A stretch of 64,000 bases of DNA from Ceratothoa steindachneri (Eukaryota; Arthropoda; Malacostraca; Isopoda; Cymothoidae). Of this stretch, positions 11,506 through 22,142 are shown in pieces. The position numbers and the translations under genes were made by a program. The notes under the pieces were generated by a model. The model ran no database searches. It saw nothing but the letters and a program-made list of their open reading frames with translations, and was not told the origin of the DNA. The number at the start of each line of letters is the position of its first letter. Position 1 is the stretch's first letter. The DNA lies in NCBI GenBank assembly GCA_963969495.1, contig OZ018317.1, positions 224,546,099 through 224,610,098 of the forward strand. Reading direction: 5' to 3'.

Positions 11506-12676
11506 CAGGGTGCGTGGGGGAGGGGGTAATTTGTTGATTAACTTACATGTAGAAGAAAATAGGACAGAGACTATTTATATAGTTACATGTTAAAGAATCG
11601 AAGAATTTCTGGACTATTCATTTTATACAATGAAATCGCCGTCGGCCTCAAAAACGGCCTCAAGACGGCGTCTGAACGTACTGCAAGCCTTCTCGACCTT
11701 CTCCTTGTTCACTTTGGTGAAAAGTGTTGTGATTCTGGACCTATGCTCCACTTAAGTGGTGTGCGGGAACTTGGTAGTCACTTTCTCAACCACACCCCTC
11801 ACATAATAATCCAAGGGGTTGCAACCTGGTGAGTTTAGGAGGCCAGATGTTCGGAGTGATGTGGTCAAAGAATTGTCTGATAGCCAAGACTGGGTCCTCC
11901 TCCTCTTGGTTCAGTTTCCTGCTGTCAGACCTACGGCCTTCCAGCGATCGCCTCATGGATCCAGGGCAACAACAACTCCTCCAGGCACTCGATGTAGCCC
12001 TCCTGGAAAATAACCGAGGGCATAAGGTGGCCCTCGCTACTGACCACCCCAAACACCGTGAGTAGGAGGAAGAGGAACTTCGTCTTTATGACCTTTGTTA
12101 CACTTTGGAAGAACACAGCGAGTCAGTGGTTGTTTTGCTGGTTTCCCACCTGGTCCTGACAGAGGTTCTGCTCCTCTGAGACGAACCAAAGCAATCAAGT
12201 GCCTAAGTTTAATCACAAACTTCGCAGCACCTTCTTCACCTCGCTTGACCTTCATCTTCTGTGTCCCTGGCGATGGACTTCGTTAACTTCCCGGGATTGT
12301 GGCCAAAGATGGCCTGGATCCCCGTGACCAATCCTTTGCTTCCTTTCGTGTCAGAAGGCTTAGAGTGACGCTTCTCAGCCGCCGTAGCCATCATAATCAC
12401 AGTGTGACTCACCAAACACTTTCCTCATCCTCTGCACCGTCCTCAAATTGACACCCAAACACTCAGAGATCTTCGCATGGAAGCTTCCGACATGAAAACC
12501 AATCAGTAAACCTCTGCCCTTTCCAATTTGGGGAGTATTGAATTCAGCCATGACATTGCTTATTCACGTACGATGCGCAAATGAGTCTACTATGATAGGA
12601 AGAAGAGAGAACCAAAGTTAAACAACCCACATGCGCGGAATTCAAAGTTGTCAACGGCGACAAATTACGCACCCTT
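11506..12676 (-). mobile_element. mariner-like DNA transposon with decayed TIRs
   Basis: A ~1.17-kb element flanked by TA on both sides (11504-11505 and 12677-12678). The right end, read on the minus strand, begins AAGGGTGCGTAATTTGT. The left end, read on the plus strand, begins CAGGGTGCG and resumes TAATTTGTTGATTAACTT after a G-rich insertion of about 11 bp. That gives matching terminal inverted repeats. The interior encodes a broken mariner-type transposase on the minus strand. Element size fits mariners (about 1.2-1.3 kb). It sits in intron 2 of the minus-strand gene. Confidence 0.75.
11600..12555 (-). pseudogene. mariner-like transposase pseudogene
   Basis: Starts with MAEFNTPQIGKGRGLL and a helix-turn-helix-like ECLGVNLRTVQRMRKVF. 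After several frameshifts it shows SEEQNLCQDQ, LMPSVIFQEGYIECLEELL, LPWIHEAIAGRP, FFDHITPNIWPP, NPLDYYV (one base shifted) and RLEAVFEADGDF-like residues near the C-terminus. These are the mariner catalytic core and tail in the right order. In the recalled family pattern the SDE at the first catalytic Asp reads SEE here, so the copy lacks that residue as well as an open frame. It is dead by sequence. Confidence 0.82.
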
Positions 12677-12959
12677 TACATATCTTCCACACATCTTAAC
12701 TTCCTCCATCTTCGCTACTTCCTTTCACATTTCTTATTACAAACATTATGTGGCAGATGCCTCGTTGGTTTTTGCTTCTTAGTTTAATTAATAAAAATGA
12801 TGAAATAATTATCATCACCATCATCATCATCCAACAGCCCCGTAAAGCTCTACTTGGTTCTACACCGCCAGACCGTCCGCTGGAGCTTATCTTATTAGGC
12901 AGGCGCCTTTCTTTATCAGGGGTGGGGTGGGGGATAAGAACGAGTGGTGTCATTTAGCC

Positions 12960-13110
12960 CACGACCATGATCAACATGGTCGTCCGAGATTGACGTCTCT
13001 GAAGCGGTTGGTCAGCATGGCTAACTACTCATACACCAGACATGGTTCGATCCCAGTTGGGCCCTAGACCCGGTATGAAGCCACCGCACCTTTCCTTCCA
13101 TCTTTAAAGA
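12960..13110 (+). repeat. tRNA-derived SINE-like sequence
   Basis: A B box, GGTTCGATCCC (13043-13053), is preceded at the expected distance by an A-box-like TGAAGCGGTTGGTCAGC (about 13000). The rest does not fold as a functional tRNA by eye, so I read it as a SINE head with a short unique body. The body ends before the minisatellite at 13160. Confidence 0.5.
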
Positions 13111-13159
13111 TCTATAAATGGGGATCAGCCTCAGGATCGGCGGGGGTGGGGGAAGGCTC

Positions 13160-14970
13160 AGTTAAAATTCCGGATCCTCACTGAGATAAGAATTAAACGG
13201 TGTAAGAAGGTGGTAAAAACCGGTAGCTAAAATGGAATGATCAGGAATATATGTATTCCATTTGATGATCCTGTTATGATCAGTGGGATTGTAAGTGTTC
13301 ATTGGATCTTGTTTCCACTTAACACTGGTGACTATGTGTGGGAAACGGATCTCGATGATCCTGTGAATGTGAGGTCTCGGTGATTCCACTTGTGAAATTG
13401 ATTATGATGATCTTGTGTGTACCGTGGATCTTAAACATGCAGAGGCAATCCCTAGGGATCACCTCCTAAATAAATGAATAAAATGCTACGGGTGACGTGT
13501 ATCTTGGTGACGCTGTTGGTACAGCAGATCTCTAGGATACTGTATGTACAGTGTAGCTCAATGATTCTATCAGTGCAATGGATCTCGAAGATCCTGAGGG
13601 TGTGTACAGGATTTTGGTGCATCCTCGTGTGCACTGAATCGTGATAATCACATGTGTGTCGTGGATATTGAATGATCTCTGGCGTTGCCTAGTTCTAGTT
13701 AACCCCGTGTGTGCAGTTGATCTAATTCATCTGAAAGGAATGGTCGATCTTGATTCTTGATTATTTCAGGTATGTAGGAGATCTAGCTGATCCCATGTGT
13801 GCAACAGATCTCAATGATTCCTCCTGGTGAGAATACGGCAGCAGTGGCTCTCGACGATCTCATACGCGCATGGTTCTTGAGGATTGCACGTACTCAGTGG
13901 ATTTCGATGATCTCATACGCGCAGTGGTTCTTGAGCATTGCACGACTCAGTGGATTTCGATGATCTCATACGCGCATGGTTCTTGAGCATTGCACGACTC
14001 AGTGGATTTCGATGATCTCATACGTGAAGTGGTTCTTGACCATTGCACGTACTCAGTAGATTTCGATGATCTCATACGCGCATTGGTTCTTGAGGATTGC
14101 ACGTACTCAGTGGATTTCGATGATCTCATACGTGCAGTGGTTCTTGACCATTGCACGTACTCAGTGGATTTCGATGAACTCATATGCGCAGTGGTTCTTG
14201 AGGATTGCACGTACTCAGTGGATTTCAATGATCTCATACGCGGTCGTTCTTGAGGATTGCACGTACTCAGTGGATTTGATGATCACTTATGCCCAGAGGA
14301 TCGATATTATCCCACGTGTGCCGTGGATTGTAATTATTCCACGTGTTCAGTGGATAGTTATGATTCCACGTGTGGTTAGATCTTGAAGACACCATGTGCG
14401 CAGTGGATGTATGTATATGATCTTATATGTGGGGAGAATCTATATGATTTTAGGGGATTTTTATGATACCACATGTGCATAGGATCTATATGATTTCATT
14501 TGTGCAGTGGGTCTTGATGATTCCACTATTGAATTTTGATGGCCCCATGTTTGTGTAGGCGATCTACATAATTCTACGTGCGCATAAGATCTTGATGATA
14601 CCGGGGGGGCGGGGGATTGAATCTACATGAGACTGTAAGGTGGGTAAATCTCGATGATCCAATGATAAATCTACCTGCGATGTTGATCCTAATATTCCCA
14701 AAATATGCAGTGGATTTTGATAATCTCACGTGTGAATTCCATGCTGTTGCCAGTTGTGCGGCGGATTCACCCATCTCTTGAGTGGTCTCGATGATTTAGG
14801 ATGGGCAGTTGAATTTTAGGGTCTCATGCATGCATGGGATCTTGATCACCTCAAATGTACTGCGGTTATCGATGATTACACTTATGTTGTGCATTTTTAT
14901 GATCTCATGTGCGCAGTGGATCTTCACTGCTCTTACTGATCAAATTTATGCTGTTTATCTTAAAGATCCC
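13160..14970. repeat. 27-30 bp minisatellite array
   Basis: A degenerate monomer of about 27-30 bp, built on GTGGATCTTGATGAT and CCACGTGTGCA, runs for 1.8 kb. The edges are highly diverged and the middle (13835-14270) is homogenised. Frames of up to about 100 codons on both strands come from a unit length divisible by three and are not real genes. Confidence 0.85.
13835..14270. repeat. homogenised 54-bp dimer within the 27-bp array
   Basis: Two 27-bp half-units alternate. One contains CAGTGGATTTCGATGATC and the other CAGTGGTTCTTGAGGATT. The 54-bp pair repeats about eight times at high identity, with occasional 1-2 bp losses (CACGACTCAG against CACGTACTCAG). Confidence 0.9.
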
Positions 14971-15313
14971 ACGTTAAAATGAAGATCCTCAAAAAGGTAA
15001 TTAAAATTGGTGGAATTTCCATTTTAAAGATTTTTTTCTGAAAACTTTTACAATATGTTCCAATTATGGCATCCCTTTCTTTCAATACAGTCCTTAGACT
15101 CCAATTCATTTTGTGATTTTATGTGGGTACAAGTCAAGTGTACTCTGAAAGCGCGACCTGGAGGTGAGTTGGAAATCTGAGCTTACCGGTACTCCATGGA
15201 GAAGGCAAAGTATAAGAAGGTTCCAAGAGGGTTTTGGAATCGTTCTTATGTGATTAATCCGACATTGCGAGAAATGTGTGTTGACGGAAATTTAACATAA
15301 TCCCCCATAAACT

Positions 15314-15574
15314 ATGGGACTTATCGATGATTGGGGATTTTCATTATTGGGGCCATTACCTAGCCATCCCGATTTCGTGGGATGCGTGGGCAATACACCC
15401 CTGCAAAATATGTTTTTGAAAAAAATAGGGCGATGTTACATTCTGGTCGAAAAGAATGAGTTCAGGAAAATGTCATACAGCAGAAAGACCAAGGATTGGC
15501 ATCTCATTGGTAGATTTCTGGCTGTTCAACAAGACCAGGGACCTAATAAGATTCTCAAAATAAGACTCCAATGA
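15314..15574 (+). CDS. hypothetical 86-codon ORF
   Basis: An ATG-started frame of 86 codons with balanced composition (GFSLLGPLPSHPDFVGCVGN, then YILVEKNEFRKMSYS), unlike the low-complexity frames nearby. It has no signal peptide, repeats or recognised motif. Its last 17 codons fall inside the 183-bp direct repeat at 15526-15890, which suggests the frame is a remnant of a mobile or duplicated sequence. It is on the strand opposite to the host gene, inside intron 2. It could equally be chance. Confidence 0.25.
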   Translation: MGLIDDWGFSLLGPLPSHPDFVGCVGNTPLQNMFLKKIGRCYILVEKNEFRKMSYSRKTKDWHLIGRFLAVQQDQGPNKILKIRLQ

Positions 15575-15890
15575 ACCCCTTCATTGAGTTTATGTAGGCT
15601 TTTTAAGAAAGGACTAACAGTGAACTGCATTCAACAACCAAAATAAGACGGTTTCAGCAGTAATTACTACATATGAACATTTGCAGGCATACTGTACAAC
15701 CTGAGGGGTCAACAAGACCAGGGACAACATTAGATTCTCAAAATAAGACTCCAATGAACCCCTTCATTGAGTTTATGTAGGCTTTTTAAGGAAGGACTAA
15801 CAGTGAACTGCATTCAACAACCAAAATAAGAAGGTTTCAGCAGTAATTAATACATATGACCATTTAGAGGCAAACTGTACAACCTGGGTT
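15526..15890. repeat. tandem duplication, two 183-bp copies
   Basis: The blocks starting TCAACAAGACCAGGGA at 15526 and 15709 match along their length (CCAATGAACCCCTTCATTGA, ACAGTGAACTGCATTCAACA), with about ten differences. The period is 183 bp. Confidence 0.92.
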
Positions 15891-16606
15891 GAAATTACAA
15901 AGGAGAAAAAAAGACCACCAAAACGAGCCGATGCACTGAGCAATGCTAGAGGCAGGTTTACTATGTATGTACTAGTATCCACAGTGCACATTTTTAAACA
16001 TTTATGTCAAAATCTGATATAATACTTGAGAAAATGACTGTATACACGTGTGTGGGTGAGTGTATACGAGAGAACGTCCCAATTTAACGCCCAAAGTCGC
16101 TGCCAAGGTTACGCCTACGTAATCCTGAGATGAAGCGAAATGGACAAACTGGAGTCAGCCGAGAGCAACCAATTGCGCCTTCTCTCTCTCGGAATGCGAC
16201 TTACTTGAGTGAGGAAGAGGGCCACAAGCCCCCATATACGGTGCGTAGCCCGCCCACATCCAGAAGCGCCTGCATCCTGCCCACGGACGCTCATCTCACG
16301 TCCCCCCTCACATATGACCCCTGGCGTGTCCATGTTCTTACTGCTCGCCATTGAATGCGATCTATTTTAATATTTATCGATCTATACATTTTATGTCACA
16401 GGAAACTATCTATTTAACGATGACATTTTTTATTTCCTAAAGTATCTATTTTATGAAATATCTGCATGGCTATTTCTTTTTTATAAAATATCTATGTAAC
16501 CATCTCTTTATATGACACATTTATTTGTCTATTTTTATTCCATGAAATATCTATTTATCTGATTATGAAGCATCTATTTTTTTTATCCATCGTTTTTTAT
16601 GAAATA
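15891..16606. other. intron 2 sequence with a TATCTATTT-rich degenerate repeat
   Basis: From about 16370 to 16590, TATCTATTTTATGAAATA-like words recur every 40-60 bp. The remainder shows nothing I recognise. Confidence 0.45.
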
Positions 16607-18711
16607 CAGGCGGTCCCCGGGTTACTGACGAGAGAGGTTCCTGAGAACCACCTTAAATCGGATTTGTACGTAAGTCGGATTTCTATTGAATGAACGCCTG
16701 AATGGTTCACCTACGTATCTACAGTACTTTACCCCTGTACATATACATGCACTGAAAAAAACTAATGAAAACATTCAAAATAAAATACTGTACCAATAAT
16801 AATAGAGCCGCAATAATAATTTAGGTACTATACAATGCATATAGTACAGAATAATAATAATACATTCACTAATACATAATAATACTGTACGTACAGTAAT
16901 GATAATACAAATACAGTACATATGCTAGAAATGGTAATAATAATAGAAATAATTTATTTAAAATTTCATTAAAAGTTAAGACAACACATGTTGTATCACA
17001 GCCATACATAAGGGAATGGGCATTTCTGGTTGAATGGAAGATGCTGATGAAGTGGCGACTGGTCCTGAAGAGTGAGGTTTGGAATATAGTGCTGGAGATG
17101 TTGGGTCTGGTTTCGGAGAGGATGTTTAAGCTGATGGATATTCACGGGAGGTTACCAATAGAGTCTGTTTCGTGAAACCCATTGCACAGTTGTTTGCGCA
17201 GATATCTTTTCTCTTTTCGTTAGAAATAGCCTCGTAGAACCTCAGTTACTGCATGGACAACCTTCGTGAACCGTTCAGTGTTCAGATCATCTCCTTCAAT
17301 CTTGGCCAACCCTTGTTCAACGAGATGAAAAGCTGCAGTTCTTTCACGACGACCCCTTTTGGCTTTTGAGATTTCGGTGCTTCCTAGTTTTCATCTAGCT
17401 AATGCCCCAGCTCCATTAATTCTACGTTGGTGAGCTCTTGGGATTGAAATTCTAGCATCTAAACAACAACACTTTTATCGATATCCAATTGCATATCTTT
17501 TCCAATATCGACCACAGTTTGCCTTGTTTAAAAAAGATCATCTAGAAGCTCTGGAGATCACCACATGAGTGGAGGTACAACTTGCTCCTAACTCCTTTCA
17601 TGGGGGACTCTTTCATATCATTCCCAAAATCTGCAATCTTCTTTATGTCATTATAAATATTGTCCTTTTTCAAGAACTCCCTCTATGTCATCACTTGAAG
17701 GCGGCAATGACTCCCTGGTCAATCGACTGCAGTAAAGATGTGATGTTGGGTGTCAAAAGTTTGACTTTGATATTAGGTTGAAGGTCATCTGAAGAGTTTG
17801 GGGGTCCAGAAACATTATTCAGCACAAGGAGAATAGTGAAAGTAATTTTAATATTCAGACAATAACCTGTGAAGCACGAATGAAATTGTTGAGGAATCAG
17901 TCCTCAAACAATTCAATGGTGAGCCAAGCCCTTTGGTTCGACTTCCAAATAGCAGGAAGAGATAGCTTAACAATCAGGAGGAATGCCCTTGGATTTGGGG
18001 AGCGTTAAATTAACAAAGGCTTCAACTTAAAATCCCCGGATGCATTTTCCTCCAGAAACAAAGTCAGTCGGTCCTTGGCCGCTTTATGTCCTGTTGTGCT
18101 TCTTCCTCATTCGATATGTATGTCCTGTTCGGCATCTGCTTTTAAAACAATCGTGTCTCGTCTACATTAAATATTTGCTTTGGCAAATAACTCTTCTTAA
18201 TAATTTTCTTCTATGTTTCAGGAAACTCACTTACAACACTTAAATCAACACTTGCAGCTTCGCTGTCCATTTTTATATTATGGTTATTCCCTCCCTTTCT
18301 ACACGCGCCCTTTCCATACCATTAAAAAAGCTACGCGCCTTATCTTGCAGTAGCTCAAAACTTGGGAAATTTTCGCTGGTTTTGATCCTCCAACCATCTC
18401 AATTATCAGACCACCGCGTTGCTTATATTGCTACACTACATTTAAAATTCTCGATTATTCTATCTTTATCCATAATTATCGTGAATGTCGCCGAACGAAT
18501 GCACCCACCCCACTCCCTTCCCGAATTACAGATGGCGTCTCACTTCCTCCGGACGGTTAATGATATATATTTTCTGCTCCAAAGCTACGAGTATTTTACT
18601 CTTCTTCGCAGAGGGCTCACCTTCAACTCCACTAGACTTATGCTTTAGACCCATAACACTATATAACACAATTTTTACTTCTGGCCAGTAAGTATTATTT
18701 TCCAACTCCAT
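16607..18711 (-). mobile_element. pogo/Tigger-type DNA transposon, degraded
   Basis: The terminus CAGGCGGTCCCCGGGTTACTG begins at 16607 after a TA and is typical of Tigger-like ends. Minus-strand frames run from about 18640: MGLKHKSSGVEGEPSAKK, then WLEDQNQRKFPK, then SYLPKQIFNVDETRLF and MPNRTYISNEEEA. Next come ILLVLNNVSGPP, VKLLTPNITSLLQSIDQGVI and, at the end, AVTEVLRGYF and ELTNVELMEL. These are the Tigger CENPB-like domain, the DDE core (VDET, then NN where DN is usual, then QSIDQG) and the acidic tail. The second catalytic Asp appears changed to Asn, and many stops are present. The right TIR was not found. A 200-bp A/T-rich stretch (16740-16980) separates the tail from the left TIR. 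Confidence 0.8.
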
Positions 18712-20418
18712 TTATTGCAAAAACAATAGAAAACGTCATTATTTGAGTTTAACTTTGCTTTTGTGCCTTATATGATAAAATATTTACTAAAAATAGGTAA
18801 TTTCTTTTCAGCCATTGTAGAGCTAAAAACTAAAACACTTTTATTTATAAATTTTTTAGTGAAACTTCTACATGAAATATATAAAAACACTAAAAAAGGT
18901 TAGAAATGAACAATTTCTTCGATTTTCGTTTGTAATGTAAATCACTTTCCCATACAAGCCCCCAAATATAGTCTCCCATCATGTTTTCATTAAATACTCC
19001 TTGCAATATATACTCAAAGTTCAGTATATCTTGATGGAAGCGCTTCACTTGCTCTTCTGAGTATGCTCCAATATTCTCTTTGAACTTGTCAAGAGGGGCA
19101 TCAAGGATGTGCACCTTCAGGAACATCCTACAGTCCATTTAGCAATAGATTTTCACTAAGCTCTCAACCTGTTCCACATAGTTGTCAGACTTGTGGTTCC
19201 CCCTAAGCCCTGACACACCGAAACACAAACTCTTACATGCTTCTTTTTCCTTTGTAGTAAACTTTTCAAGGTATGATCCTCCTGATTTATGATCCAACAA
19301 AGACATCAGTTTTCACCTTAGCCTCAGAGAGTTTGGGAAAGAAATTTTGAAAGTACTTGAAGGCTACAGACTCTTTGTTAGGGGCTCTAACAAACTGCTT
19401 CATGAGACATAGTTTTAAATGCAATTAAGGTCTATTAATTGGTCATGCTTTATATTATGCCATATAACAGACAACTCATCTATATAGCGATGTGCAGTGG
19501 TATTCATACTTTTCCAAAGAGATATCATGGAAACTTGGTAAAACCACCAAAGAGATCCATCAATATTGCTCTATATAATTAAAAGTTTGTAGGAGGAGCT
19601 TGATACTGTTGTAGTCCTCCTTGAGATGCTAACCACCGAGCCCCTTCCTCGAATTGTTATCAATAAATGGGAGCCCATCTTCGCTTACGATGATTGTCGG
19701 AAGTTTATAAAGGACGAAATGGAGTAGCTTGACATCTAATCTACTTCCGGTGCCGTGAGAACCTCTCCCGAGTTTCGAGTATAAAAGACGAATTATTTTA
19801 ACCCTCATTAGTAGAGCTTGAACAGCGTCTAGCGGGGCAGGAATTGCCATCTATTGGTGAAGTGGTAATTCGTCGAAGCATCAAGTCTTCAGAGAGAAGA
19901 TCGGTCCCAGTTAGGGAGGCTCCTTATCCCGTTGGTTTGCAAGTTAGTGCGGATCCAAGCTCGTACTCCCGTTCCGAGCCGAAGCTACAAACAGCCTCAC
20001 TCCGGTTCCCTAAGCGAGAAATCTACATCCCAGCTTTTCTCCGTGACCCTACGCGTCGATAGGTCACTTCGTTATCCCCCTCCCTCACAGAGGCACCCAA
20101 GATTCCTAGGAGTTCACGAGCGTGGGGCCCTCTTTAACCAGAAGATCCCGTCACCGCCTTCTTCCAGCAGAATCATGACGGAATTGTGGGATCAGGTCAG
20201 TCCCTCATCGTTTCCACCCCTTATTTCACCACCTTCACTCACCAGCGCCACCCAAACATCAGGTTCCAAGGTAACCCTTCCCTTTCACATTCCCCAACTT
20301 CACCACGAAGCTTACCAACGTTTCAAGTGTATAGGGATTTACATAGTGAATAGTTATTTACAAGCCATGTGAGATATCCGAGATTCACTTATTGATTTAT
20401 CTCTCAAAGCACATAATT

Positions 20419-20421
<3 letters not shown>

Positions 20422-20477
<56 letters not shown>
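20422..20477. repeat. (TA)n microsatellite
   Basis: Uninterrupted TA run inside the 1.1-kb insertion. Confidence 0.97.
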
Positions 20478-20479
<2 letters not shown>

Positions 20480-20673
20480 TTGTTTAGTGTTCATTAAAAC
20501 TTTATTTTCTTATTGTTTTGTATTTAACTTCCTTTGGGTCGCTTGCTGTCAAAGTTCATTCCAATCACTCCGTAGCCAACCTCTAAGCACTCTGAGTCAA
20601 TAAACCCATTCAGGGCACGGGCCAAACAAAGTATAAGGAGTAGTACGACGATTCCTACGCATTCGGGATAATA

Positions 20674-20675
<2 letters not shown>

Positions 20676-20728
<53 letters not shown>
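20676..20728. repeat. (TA)n microsatellite
   Basis: Second TA run, about 20 bp from the right junction of the insertion. Confidence 0.97.
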
Positions 20729-20730
<2 letters not shown>

Positions 20731-21919
20731 AGTCTGGGAAAACTCCAACCACCCTTCGGCCTATTCCTCGACATTCCAATTATGGATAAGTAAAGCTTTA
20801 ATGTTTCTTGAGGAGCTGTCAATGAAGAACCTCCACTCATCTGGATTATATGTAATTCCAATTGCATCAAACACACCGGATACATCATTGAAATAGCATA
20901 GCTCAGCTTAATAAGTGAAGGAGCTTGAGAAATGTTTCTTTTGTCTTGTCACTTATACATTTTCATCCAGAAAATCCCACTCTTTTAGCCTGGAAATCAA
21001 AAGCATTTTACTTTGGCAAGGCAAGATCTCTGACAAGGTCATTGGGGTCTCTTTGGTTTGGATAGTATGGATTCTTCTCAACAGCCATATCTCTAACACT
21101 ATACTTCACATCTTCACTGATCTTTTCAGCTTCTGAATTGGAGTTACTTTCTTCTGAGGGTGGCTTAATTCTTTCTGGATGGGTAGGAATAAGAAGATCA
21201 GCACTGTATGATACTGGTTCAATAGAAGCTGCAAAATCGCTATAGGAAATAGCATGTGTAATTTTGCTTGAGTGGTCAGTGGGTTCACGCGAAATCCTAG
21301 GACTGGCAAACTTCATGGCTCTTCTTTCCCCTCTATACTATCCTGTAAAAGTAAAGATTATATATTTTAGTACTCATTTGGCTTACAAACAAACACAATA
21401 GCTTAAATACTTGTGACATTTAATATTTTGCTCTTTTAAAAAAACAGTTTTCTTACCTTCCAAAGTTTTCTTGCAGTGTTCACAAGCAAAATTAGGTACC
21501 TAGGGTTTATCTTTTTCCCCAACTGGCATCATTCTAAATTAGGCCTTGTAAGCTTCCCACATTTTCATAGATGCTGTCACAATGGACCTCTTGGCTTTTG
21601 TTTTAATGAACTATCCGCATACTATATAACAAAATACATCTTGGAGAATGTTTGCAACCTCTTGATGCCATTTCTCTTCTGATGTGTTCATCATGGTAGC
21701 TAAAGCCTAGATTATATCGGATTTGCGAATCCATCTATAAATATTTGTGAAGTAATATTCCAAAATATTCCACAGGGTTCTCGAAGTCTAGAGGGAGTGT
21801 TCTGGCAAGTTCTGGAACATTCCTGAAACTTCATAAAATTCTACTAAATTCTAGACATTTTTCATTAAATCTAGAATGGTTTAGAAGGGTTCCTTAAGAC
21901 AAATATTATTCTACAACAT

Positions 21920-22142
21920 TCTAATGTTTTTTTTAGTCGCGTGCAACTCTACATCTCACTATGTTTGTCGGTCTGTCGGTGCCCCGTTTTGCTTTGTTGT
22001 TTTTTGTAATAATATTGTAACTAATCTGCCGATTCTAGTGAAATTTAAACTCTTATGTTGTTTTATATTCTCTTTCGAATGATATCATTTCCAAAGTCTT
22101 CCAAATGTTAGACTCGGAATTATTTTGTTTTAGCAATAATAT
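21920..22142 (+). repeat. repeat family R1, left part
   Basis: Runs from TTTTTTTTAGTCGCGTGCAA through GTCGGTCTGTCGG to one full ~130-bp monomer containing CTTATGTTGTTTTATATTC and ATTATTTTGTTTTAGCAATA. The match stops at about 22142, where the Jockey LINE begins. The remaining R1 sequence resumes at 24939. Confidence 0.8.

Larger units (their letters stand above)
19638..20746. mobile_element. 1.1-kb insertion flanked by AACCACC
   Basis: The coding remnant around it resumes cleanly on both sides. The 7-mer AACCACC occurs exactly at both junctions (19631-19637 and 20747-20753), as expected for a target-site duplication. Inside are a TATAAAAG box-like site on the plus strand (about 19781), a C-rich middle, AATAAA near 20600 and two long (TA)n tracts. 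No transposase or reverse transcriptase is readable. It could be a solo LTR or a non-autonomous element; the ends do not read TG/CA. Confidence 0.6.
18890..21316 (-). pseudogene. degraded member of an unnamed multicopy arthropod protein family
   Basis: Minus-strand frames in order. The first is a ~100-codon acidic N-terminus ending PNDLVRDLALPK (21316-21008). Then come SRLKGWDFLDENV, CYFNDVSGVFDAIGI, YNPDEWRFFIDSSSRNIKAL and LIHN (to about 20770). After a 1.1-kb insertion follow HLKEDYNSIKLLLQTFNY, LFGGFTKFP, LMKQFVRAPNKESVAFKYF, FPKLSEAKVKTDVFVGS and the final 82 codons. Those final codons carry HILDAPLDKFKENIGAYSEE, then RFHQDI and MMGDYIWGL. I recall many unnamed arthropod proteins with the same order of motifs (FIDSS..S.KA.L.HN, then HMKE.Y, then L.SHLD.FPENLG, then FHQDI). 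I know no function. Stops and frameshifts throughout mark it as a pseudogene. Confidence 0.65.
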
